A stretch of DNA of 10,903 nucleotides. It comes from Actinomycetota bacterium. Lineage in GTDB: Bacteria > Actinomycetota > Geothermincolia > Geothermincolales > RBG-13-55-18. The notes under the pieces were generated by a model. That model was given only the letters and a program-made list of their open reading frames with translations. It did not search any database and had not been told where the DNA came from. Positions 5,159 through 10,903 of the stretch are shown in pieces (position 1 is the stretch's first letter; every line of letters begins with the position of its first letter). A program made the position numbers and the translations under genes. Location: positions 1 through 10,903 of the forward strand of contig JAPWVA010000018.1 in the NCBI GenBank assembly GCA_028275245.1, read 5' to 3'.

Positions 5159-7354
5159 TCAGGTGGAACTGGCCATGCCGTCGCCATAGAAATCCTCCAG
5201 GTAGATGATCTTTCCCACCTCGTCCTTCCCCAATCCAACCTCGCCCCTTTCCAGCATCCCCAGGAAAGTGTCCACCACCCGGGGATCGAACTGGGTCCCC
5301 CTCCCCCTCCTGAGCTCGGCTACCGCCTCCTCCAGGGGCAGGGCCTTACGGTAAGGACGATCCGAGATCATGGACTCGAAGGCGTCGGCCACGGCGATGA
5401 TGCGTGCCCCCAGGGGGATCTCCTCCCCAGCCAAACCAGAGGGATATCCCTCCCCATCGTACCTCTCGTGATGATGCATCACCAGGTTCATCACCGGCTC
5501 CAGCATGGTCACGCTCTGGAGGATGCGGGCCGCGATGAGGGGATGGGTCTCCATCTCCCTCCTCTCCTCCTCCGTCAGCTTGTCGGGCTTTTTCAAGATC
5601 CTCTCCTTTATGCCTATCTTGCCGATATCATGGAGGAGGCTGGCGTACCGGATGATATCTTTCTCCTCCTCGGAAAGCCCCATGTTCTCGGCGATCCTCA
5701 CGGCGAACTCGGTCACCCGGGCGGAGTGGCCGTGGGTGTAGGGGTCTCGGGCGTCGATGGCGGAGGCCAGGGCGGTTATGACGCCTATGTATATCTCCTC
5801 CAGGCTGCGGAACAAACGGGCGTTCTCGATGGCGATGGCCGCCTGGCTGGCCAGGCTGGTGAAAAGGTTCACCTCGTGGGGGGTGAAACGGTGCCTCTCG
5901 CCGGTGTACACCTGCAGAACGCCGATGATCCTGTCCTTGAGGTTGAGGGGCACCGCAAGAACCGAGGCCAGTCCCGCCATTTCGGGCAGGTCGGCGTACT
6001 TGCACCGGGTATCTTCCTCTATGACCTCCAGGGCGATGGGCCTTCCCTCCCTGACCACCCGCCCGGCCAGGCTCCCCTCGATGCCGAAGGGACCGCTTTC
6101 CAGGTACTCCGGGGGTAGCCCATGGGCGGCGGCCACCTTGAGGGTCCCGCTCTCCTCGTCCAAAAGTATTATGGAGCTCACCCGGGCGTTCATCAGGCCC
6201 ACGCTCATGTGCACGATCTCCTGAAGCACCAGCTCCAGGTCCACGGCGGAGGTGATGGCCTTGTCTATCTCGAAGATGGCATGCAGCTCCCCGATCCGGT
6301 CCTCCAGGTCTGCATAGAGGCGGGAGTTGTGAATCGCCAGGGCCGCCTGGATGCAGAGGGAGGTCATGAACTCCTTCTCGATGTAACCGAAGGCCTCCCT
6401 GTGCTCCGAGCCCACCAACGCCACCCCGTAGACATCATCCCTCCACCTGAGGGGTGAATACATGGCGGACCGCAGCCTCCTGGACCTTATGAGCTGGCGA
6501 TAGTCGGGCTCGCGGTCGGTGTCGGTCACCAGCACCGTCTCCCCCCCGTGCACCACCCTGGCCATGAGGCCGTAGTCGGAGGGGACGGCCATCTCCGACT
6601 CGAAGGGCAAAAGCCCGTGGGAGTAGACCAGCTCCAACCTCCCCTCCTCCGGGATGTAGCCGAACACCATGCAAACGTCCGGCTCCAGGCTCCTGGCCAG
6701 CGCATCCCCCAAGTTCCTCATCACCAGCTCCTCCGCCATGGAGGAATCGAAGAGGGTGGCGAAACTGGAGAGGGCGGTCAGCTCGACCAGCCTCTTCGCC
6801 TTCTCCTCCGTCTCCCTATCCGCCACGTCCGACATGTAACCCAGGATCATGGAGGCGGATATGTAGAGGATGTACCTTCCCAAGAGACCCGGGAGGGTCT
6901 GGGCGTTGATCCTTCCCGAGACCAAGGCCACGGAGGTGAAAACGAGGGATGTCAGGCCACCGAAGGCCAGGCCCTCCCGCATACCGAACCAGAGGGCGAT
7001 GTTCACGATGGGCAGTATGAAGAGGATGTCGATCTCGAAGATGGGGCTGCTCCTGGTGAAGTACACAAGTAGTGAGAGGAGTGCCAGCTCGGTGCCCATT
7101 AGGAGGTAGGAGATAACCCTGAACCTTCTGGGCAGAACCCGGTAGATAGCCCAGTCCATGAAGAGGTAGAAGACCCCCAGGCCGGCCACGACGGGGATGA
7201 CGGTGGCCTTCTCGTACCGATCCCTCACCTGTATGTACTGGATGACCAAGTAGAGGAAGGAAAGCAACCTTATGAACCTGGCGAAGACCACGAGATTTCT
7301 CTTGAGCGTCACCCTCGTTCCCCTCGCTTCCTTGCGCCACTGCCGCCCAAGCAT
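5159..7354 (-). CDS. Membrane GAF-GAF-HD-GYP c-di-GMP phosphodiesterase (731 aa)
   Basis: Probably hydrolyses cyclic di-GMP in response to a sensed signal. The N-terminus has six predicted membrane helices at about 21-41, 51-70, 80-98, 109-122, 130-147 and 157-174. Two GAF domains follow (about 190-345 and 360-512), joined by helical linkers. The HD-GYP domain spans about 518-705 and keeps its key residues: HGHSARV (541-547), the HD pair His575-Asp576 (LLHDIGKIGI), His604, the HHH cluster 627-629, GYP at 636-638 (GEGYPSG) and Asp657 (VADAFESM). It therefore looks catalytically intact. ATG at 7354 has GAGGG six bases upstream; GTG at codon 15 is an alternative. No diguanylate cyclase is in the window. 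The signal is unknown. Confidence 0.92.
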   Translation of the reverse strand: MLGRQWRKEARGTRVTLKRNLVVFARFIRLLSFLYLVIQYIQVRDRYEKATVIPVVAGLGVFYLFMDWAIYRVLPRRFRVISYLLMGTELALLSLLVYFTRSSPIFEIDILFILPIVNIALWFGMREGLAFGGLTSLVFTSVALVSGRINAQTLPGLLGRYILYISASMILGYMSDVADRETEEKAKRLVELTALSSFATLFDSSMAEELVMRNLGDALARSLEPDVCMVFGYIPEEGRLELVYSHGLLPFESEMAVPSDYGLMARVVHGGETVLVTDTDREPDYRQLIRSRRLRSAMYSPLRWRDDVYGVALVGSEHREAFGYIEKEFMTSLCIQAALAIHNSRLYADLEDRIGELHAIFEIDKAITSAVDLELVLQEIVHMSVGLMNARVSSIILLDEESGTLKVAAAHGLPPEYLESGPFGIEGSLAGRVVREGRPIALEVIEEDTRCKYADLPEMAGLASVLAVPLNLKDRIIGVLQVYTGERHRFTPHEVNLFTSLASQAAIAIENARLFRSLEEIYIGVITALASAIDARDPYTHGHSARVTEFAVRIAENMGLSEEEKDIIRYASLLHDIGKIGIKERILKKPDKLTEEERREMETHPLIAARILQSVTMLEPVMNLVMHHHERYDGEGYPSGLAGEEIPLGARIIAVADAFESMISDRPYRKALPLEEAVAELRRGRGTQFDPRVVDTFLGMLERGEVGLGKDEVGKIIYLEDFYGDGMASST

Positions 7355-7431
7355 CTCCTTCCCTCTGTTCAGCGCTACCTAGGCAAGCCCCACCCTCCAC
7401 GGACGTGGTCTTCCGACATCGAGGTAAGCCG

Positions 7432-7456
7432 GTCTCGACAGCAAAGCGATCGAGAC
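7432..7456. other. Perfect 7-bp inverted repeat upstream of the HD-GYP gene
   Basis: GTCTCGA (7432-7438) and TCGAGAC (7450-7456) flank an 11-base spacer, just downstream of a TATAAG box on the minus strand and about 80 bases before the HD-GYP ATG. It could be an operator dyad or a 5' leader hairpin. The sequence does not match a c-di-GMP riboswitch. Confidence 0.4.
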
Positions 7457-7466
7457 GCGTTTTCTC

Positions 7467-7472
7467 CTTATA
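7467..7472 (-). promoter_or_regulatory. Candidate -10 box (TATAAG) for the HD-GYP gene
   Basis: TATAAG on the minus strand lies about 113 bases before the HD-GYP ATG and directly upstream of the 7-bp inverted repeat. No good -35 hexamer is visible at the right spacing, so this is tentative. Confidence 0.25.
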
Positions 7473-7503
7473 TCGGCTTGCCACGATCCATGCTGAAGCC
7501 CGT

Positions 7504-7520
7504 GATGCCAAGTCGGCATC
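7504..7520. other. Perfect 6-bp hairpin (GATGCC / GGCATC)
   Basis: GATGCC and GGCATC are separated by five bases. It sits upstream of the candidate HD-GYP -10 box, where it could be a regulator dyad. It has no T-run and is unlikely to be a terminator. Confidence 0.35.
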
Positions 7521-7592
7521 CTCTTGAAGGGTTATTGTGGGTGCGCGGGAGTTTGCTATGCTCTCCTCGCCTCAGGTCGGTCACTTGCCCCC

Positions 7593-7681
7593 ACCCGGGG
7601 TAGGGGAAGCCACCGGCCGCTCCGTCCTTCCCCCAGCCCTGCCGACTCCCCGGGAGGGGAAGCCCACCGGCATCGGCCGCT
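7593..7681. repeat. Imperfect direct repeat, ~53-60 bp period
   Basis: 7593-7621 and 7647-7681 align along their length: a CCCGGG core, then AGGGGAAG, then CCACCGG and GGCCGCT, with copy 2 carrying a few extra bases. Both lie in non-coding DNA. Low-complexity GC bias could contribute, but the ordered blocks argue for a duplication. Confidence 0.5.
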
Positions 7682-7737
7682 CAAGGGGACCGCGAACGGC
7701 CCGCGGCCTCGGTGTCCCCGTGGCCCCGGGGATGCGT

Positions 7738-7763
7738 AAAAACCCCGCACCCGTAAAGGCGGG
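7738..7763 (-). terminator. Rho-independent terminator of the ior-gpg unit
   Basis: On the minus strand CCCGC and GCGGG form a stem around a ten-base loop, followed by GTTTTTAC. It is about 230 bases past the HAD phosphatase stop and is the first T-tailed hairpin seen after it, so it probably ends the transcript coming from iorA-iorB-gpgS. Confidence 0.55.
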
Positions 7764-7787
7764 AAAGGGAGAGGAGTGCGAGCTCTC

Positions 7788-7823
7788 GGTTTCAGCCGAA
7801 ACCAAGGTAAGGCCGGTTACCGG
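7788..7823. other. Two adjacent perfect hairpins
   Basis: GGTTTC-AGCC-GAAACC (7788-7803) is followed by CCGG-TTA-CCGG (7813-7823). Both lie in the long 3' region between the phosphatase stop and its terminator. They may be RNA stability elements. No known RNA family is recognised. Confidence 0.4.
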
Positions 7824-7993
7824 AAGTGCGCAAAATCGCGGGCGGCCAGGGGAACGGGAGTATGGGGGTGATGCTGCGAGGTCTCATGACCAGATGATCC
7901 CTTGACCCTAAGGTGACGGGGACCTCCAACCCGCCGGGATGGGAGCACAGGTCGGCGATGCCGCGGTCCCGGGGAGCAGGATAGGAAGCATTC

Positions 7994-8950
7994 TCAGCTG
8001 GGGGAGGGCTCTTCGCCCCGCGTCGGCGGGCAGGTGCCCAGCACCGCCAGCTCCAGGGCCTCCGCCCATCCCTCGTTCAAGTATCCCTTGGTCACCACCA
8101 CGTTGGCTCTCTCCCTCACCAGCTCCACCGCCCCGGGGTTGGCGAGGAAGCCGTTGCGGACCAGGAAAAAGGCACCCACCACCTCGGAGAAGGCCAGGTC
8201 GGCCAAGGAGTCGCCCACCGCCACCGTCTCCTCCCGGGAAAAGCCCCGCAGCTCCATGTCCTTTTGCACCGCCTTCTCCTTGCTCACCCCTCGGGGCATC
8301 AGGTGGTAGGCGTGGACCTCGGACACCTCCAGGGTGGGACTCCGGAAGGGGAGGACCCCGTTATCCACCAGCGCCAAGCCGGGGAACCTCTCCTCCAGCT
8401 CCCGGTTTACCTCCTCCAGGTCCAGGAACCCCCGGAACAGCGGCGTGTGCTCCCGGTAGCGGGACCAGGGAGTGTGGTATTCCAGCCTCCCCGGGTACCG
8501 ACGGAAGAGGAAGTCCACCGCGCCACTCTCGGTGATATAGCGGTAGAGATCCTCACCTGGCACTTCCAGGTCCCCGGTATCGACCACCACCCTTTCCCCT
8601 TGGTCGTAGCCTATCTCCACCCCCAGCTCGGCGATGTAGTTGCGAAGTCCCAGGAGCCTCACGTTCTCCCGCAGCTGGTAGCCGCTGCGCCCCGAGACCA
8701 GCACCACGTCCACCCCCCGGCCCAAGGCCTCCACCAGCACTCGGGCAGGCCTCAGGGTGTAACCGCCCCCGAAGCGGGTGAAGAAGCTGGCCCCCGGCCC
8801 CAGCATGGTGCCGTCCACATCGGTGTAGACGACCCTCACCGGCGAAAGGGACTCCGCGAGCTCCCCCCATCTGCGGGCGGGAGAGAACTCGGCGGCTAGC
8901 CTCTGCAGCTCCTCCAGCCTGTTTTCTTCCAGGCCCCAGGGAAAGCCCAA
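7994..8950 (-). CDS. HAD-family phosphatase, probable glucosyl-3-phosphoglycerate phosphatase (318 aa)
   Basis: Probably removes phosphate from glucosyl-3-phosphoglycerate to give glucosylglycerate, the step after the adjacent synthase. HAD motifs are intact: motif I DVDGT (44-48, nucleophile Asp44 and acid Asp46), motif II SGRS (86-89), Lys224 (GVSKEKA) and motif IV GDSLADL (246-252). The cap between motifs II and III fits the Cof/MpgP-like C2 type. TTG at 8950 is supported by AGGAGG at 8962-8957, six bases upstream, which gives an unusual ~38-residue charged leader before motif I. Substrate assignment rests on the neighbour; mannosyl-3-phosphoglycerate, sucrose-phosphate or another sugar phosphate is possible. 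It lies 122 bases downstream of gpgS on the same strand. Confidence 0.75.
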   Translation of the reverse strand: MGFPWGLEENRLEELQRLAAEFSPARRWGELAESLSPVRVVYTDVDGTMLGPGASFFTRFGGGYTLRPARVLVEALGRGVDVVLVSGRSGYQLRENVRLLGLRNYIAELGVEIGYDQGERVVVDTGDLEVPGEDLYRYITESGAVDFLFRRYPGRLEYHTPWSRYREHTPLFRGFLDLEEVNRELEERFPGLALVDNGVLPFRSPTLEVSEVHAYHLMPRGVSKEKAVQKDMELRGFSREETVAVGDSLADLAFSEVVGAFFLVRNGFLANPGAVELVRERANVVVTKGYLNEGWAEALELAVLGTCPPTRGEEPSPS

Positions 8951-8956
8951 CGGTTT

Positions 8957-8962
8957 CCTCCT
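8957..8962 (-). promoter_or_regulatory. Ribosome binding site fixing the phosphatase TTG start
   Basis: AGGAGG on the minus strand ends six bases before TTG at 8950. Without this site one would be tempted to start nearer the catalytic DVDGT motif. Confidence 0.65.
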
Positions 8963-9072
8963 AGAGATGATCGGCTGCTTCCATAGGTGGAATCCCGCGG
9001 ACGGAAGCCCCTACCCCGGGCCAGGGGGCAAGGGGAACCCCCAGCGTCGACATCGCGCCTCCCCGGGTGGCC

Positions 9073-10131
9073 TCAGTGCGAGGGCTTGCCGGCGTCCTCC
9101 TCCCCTAAGGCCAAGCCCCTGGCCCTCCGGTACTCCTCCACCTCGATCATGGGGGGCCTCTCCTCCACGTGCAGGTCCACCTTTTCCAGCAGGTACTGGC
9201 CGTCCTTGTAGTCCACCTGTATGAACTCGGGGCTGGTCTCAGAAAGCAGCTTCAGCTTCCCCAGCTCCTCCAACCTCTTGAGCAGGGCCTGGAATATCTC
9301 GAAGGCCATCCTGCCCAGGGCGGATAGGGGCTGGTTGAAATGTTCCCGCTCCTCCAGGTCTACCTGTCCCATGACACCCATCCCGTAGCGGGTATAGATG
9401 TCCACGTTGAGACCGATCTCCACGCCATAACGGGTGAAGAAGGGGACCCTTTCCAGGATTTCCCGCCACCCACCGTACTCTCCGGCCAGGGGCTGGATGA
9501 GGGAACCCAGCTCGGGAAAGAAAAGGCTCAATAAAGGACGGGCCACCAGCTCGGTCACCCTGCCCCCGCCGGCCCTGAAAAGCCGGGATTCCCCTCCCAA
9601 GGGACGCTGATAAAATCCCTTGACATAGCGGATTCCCTCCACCGTCAGCAGGGGACCCAGGATGCCGTACACGAAACGGGGGTGGAAGTTCTTTATGTCC
9701 GAGTCCACCCATATCACCACGTCACCACTGGTGCAGTAAAGGCTCCTCCACAAAGCGTCCCCCTTCCCCTGGGGGCTGCCGATATGCGGGAGGATCTCCC
9801 CCTGGCGGAAAACCCTGGCCCCCTCGGCCGCGGCTATCTCGGCGGTGCGATCCGAGCTGTCCCCATCCACCACCACCAGCTCGTCCACCAGCGGGACCCT
9901 CTCCACCAGCTCCATCCGGATGGTCCTGACGATCTCTCCTATGGTGGGTTCCACGTTGAGGCTGGGAAGGCAAACGCTTACCGAGACCCCCTTTCCCTTT
10001 TTTGCCTCAAGCAACCTCTCCAAGTCGGCGAACTGGCGGTGGTGAAAGGTGTTGCTGGAGAACCAGTCGCACCTTTCCAGGCTGGGTGTCTCCTGCTCAT
10101 CCCAACAGGCCCGGAGTGCCTCCTCATCCAT
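9073..10131 (-). CDS. gpgS: Glucosyl-3-phosphoglycerate synthase (352 aa), GT81 family
   Basis: Transfers glucose from an NDP-glucose to D-3-phosphoglycerate, forming glucosyl-3-phosphoglycerate in the cytoplasm. The GT-A fold is clear. From ATG at 10131: VCLPSLNVEPTI (53-64), DGDSSDRT (89-96), the metal-binding DSD (143-145), VKGFYQRPL (170-178), GGGRVTELVARP (188-199), QPLAGEYGG (213-221), YGVEIGLNVD (235-244) and a terminal ERPPM. From memory these blocks match the mycobacterial enzyme (Rv1208) closely and in order. The frame is open to a TTG at 10164, and GTG at 10140 is also possible; ATG with GTGAGG just upstream is preferred but uncertain. In actinobacteria this enzyme begins methylglucose lipopolysaccharide synthesis; elsewhere it makes the compatible solute glucosylglycerate. 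Confidence 0.9.
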   Translation of the reverse strand: MDEEALRACWDEQETPSLERCDWFSSNTFHHRQFADLERLLEAKKGKGVSVSVCLPSLNVEPTIGEIVRTIRMELVERVPLVDELVVVDGDSSDRTAEIAAAEGARVFRQGEILPHIGSPQGKGDALWRSLYCTSGDVVIWVDSDIKNFHPRFVYGILGPLLTVEGIRYVKGFYQRPLGGESRLFRAGGGRVTELVARPLLSLFFPELGSLIQPLAGEYGGWREILERVPFFTRYGVEIGLNVDIYTRYGMGVMGQVDLEEREHFNQPLSALGRMAFEIFQALLKRLEELGKLKLLSETSPEFIQVDYKDGQYLLEKVDLHVEERPPMIEVEEYRRARGLALGEEDAGKPSH

Positions 10132-10194
10132 GGACCTCACCTTCCCCTCGAGGATTCGGCTCAACCCCGCCGCAGCGCCCGGTTCGCGCCGGGG

Positions 10195-10207
10195 AGGGGT
10201 GTCCCCT
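10195..10207. other. Short hairpin between iorB and gpgS
   Basis: AGGGG-TGT-CCCCT is a perfect 5-bp stem lying 12-24 bases past the iorB stop. There is no T-run, so it is not an obvious terminator; it could partly attenuate or stabilise transcript between the two genes. Confidence 0.3.
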
Positions 10208-10218
10208 GAACAAGGCTT

Positions 10219-10797
10219 TCAGGAACGACCTGCGTACTCCCTGCCCAACTCGAAGGCCTTGAGGTTAACCTCCACGAACCTTTGCGGGCAATACCTCTCG
10301 ATGGCCTGCCTCCATGCCTCCCGAGGAAAGTCCAGGAAGATGGAAAGGGCTCCTAAGAGGCATGAACCCAGGGCCCTCGCGGATCCCGCCTCCATAGCCA
10401 GTTCCCGGGCCGGTACGATCATCGTCCTTCCCGCCCTTTCACTTATCCTCTCCAGCGCATCTTCAGGGTAAACCGCGTCCCCCCGTAGCACCGGGAGCGG
10501 GTCCATCCGGTAGGGGTTAACGATGGCGATCCCTCGGGGGGATAGGGACCCCAGTTCCCGCAGGCCCTCCAGCATCTCGAAGGCCAATAGGAAATCGGCG
10601 CTTCCCGATGGGACCAGGGGAGAGTAGACCTTTTCCCCCCACCTCACAGCGCTCACCACGCTGCCACCCCTCTGCGCCATCCCGTGCACCTCGGATGTCT
10701 TCACATCATATCCCGAAAGGAGGGCCGCCTCCGCCAGCACCCGGGTGGAAAGCACCGTGCCCTGCCCCCCCACGCCGGCCAACACAGCGTCAGGCAT
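10219..10797 (-). CDS. iorB: Indolepyruvate:ferredoxin oxidoreductase, beta subunit (192 aa)
   Basis: The smaller subunit of the enzyme that oxidatively decarboxylates aryl pyruvates, mainly indolepyruvate, to aryl-acetyl-CoA with ferredoxin as electron acceptor, in aromatic amino acid breakdown. It carries the 2-oxoacid oxidoreductase gamma-type fold: GVGGQG (8-13), SEVHGMAQRGGSV (35-47), IVNPYR (92-97) and NLKAFELG (178-185). The length is normal for IorB. ATG at 10797 overlaps the iorA stop by eight bases and has AGGAGG six bases upstream, so the two are translationally coupled. The enzyme is oxygen-sensitive in known cases, which supports an anaerobic host. Another ferredoxin-linked 2-oxoacid oxidoreductase is the main alternative, but the order next to a ferredoxin-tailed subunit favours IorB. 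Confidence 0.88.
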   Translation of the reverse strand: MPDAVLAGVGGQGTVLSTRVLAEAALLSGYDVKTSEVHGMAQRGGSVVSAVRWGEKVYSPLVPSGSADFLLAFEMLEGLRELGSLSPRGIAIVNPYRMDPLPVLRGDAVYPEDALERISERAGRTMIVPARELAMEAGSARALGSCLLGALSIFLDFPREAWRQAIERYCPQRFVEVNLKAFELGREYAGRS

Positions 10798-10903
10798 CCT
10801 TCACCTCCTCGATCGCGCCCTTCCGACAAAGCTGGACGCACATGGAACAACCTCGGCAGAGGTCCCCGTCTATCCAGGCTTTTTCATCCCTCCTGGAGAG
10901 GGC
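10790..10903 (-). CDS. iorA: Indolepyruvate:ferredoxin oxidoreductase, alpha subunit (C-terminal 37 aa, partial)
   Basis: Only the last 37 codons are in the window; the gene continues past the right edge. The tail contains a [4Fe-4S] ferredoxin-type motif, CRGCSMCVQLC (CX2CX2CX3C), followed by a short RKGAIEEVKDA end and a TGA at 10792-10790. IorA proteins end in such an iron-sulfur domain, which passes electrons from the thiamine diphosphate site to ferredoxin. The identification rests on this motif and on the overlapping iorB. Confidence 0.75.
   Translation of the reverse strand, partial: ALSRRDEKAWIDGDLCRGCSMCVQLCRKGAIEEVKDA

Larger units (their letters stand above)
7355..7993. other. 639-base gap without a convincing gene
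   Basis: Its content is the terminator, direct repeat, hairpins and candidate promoter listed separately. Open frames on the plus strand (7524-7739, 7537-7905) are proline/arginine/glycine-rich, lack ribosome sites and look like non-coding GC-rich DNA. It is the longest gap in the window. Confidence 0.5.

Noticed and set aside
7355..7480. Possible c-di-GMP riboswitch in the HD-GYP leader, suggested by GGTAGCG-like and GCAAAG-like pieces
   Set aside because: The conserved GEMM blocks are not present in the right order on either strand.

Overview
The window is GC-rich bacterial chromosome with short intergenic gaps, purine-rich Shine-Dalgarno sites and several GTG/TTG starts. Arg is often AGG and Ile often ATA despite the GC content, a bias common in thermophiles. 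A glucosyl-3-phosphoglycerate synthase close to the actinobacterial type and an indolepyruvate:ferredoxin oxidoreductase suggest an anaerobic or microaerophilic, possibly thermophilic, deep-branching actinobacterium. This lineage guess is inference; there is no rRNA or marker gene here.

Left part, + strand (1-1882): a Nudix hydrolase and a radical SAM protein with a CX4CX2C cluster motif. Each has a perfect TATAAT just upstream of its ATG and no Shine-Dalgarno, so both look leaderless. Between them are about 340 bases without a gene, holding a tandem pair of ~31-bp repeats upstream of the second promoter.

Middle, - strand (7354 down to 2122): an HD-GYP phosphodiesterase with six membrane helices and two GAF domains, a soluble REC-GAF-HisKA_3 kinase, its probable NarL/LuxR-type partner regulator, and a 47-residue four-cysteine protein that an ordinary length cutoff would miss. 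These look like a sensory and c-di-GMP block. The gap between the HD-GYP and kinase genes holds a hairpin with possible loop-tail pairing and a terminator.

Right part, - strand (10903 down to 7994): the 3' end of iorA, then iorB overlapping it, then gpgS and a HAD phosphatase. The last two fit a two-step pathway from UDP-glucose (or another NDP-glucose) and 3-phosphoglycerate to glucosylglycerate, a compatible solute and polysaccharide precursor. A T-tailed hairpin about 230 bases past the phosphatase probably ends this unit. The 639-base gap from 7355 to 7993 has no convincing gene; it holds that terminator, an imperfect direct repeat and several perfect hairpins.

I saw no rRNA, tRNA, CRISPR array, insertion sequence or recognisable riboswitch.
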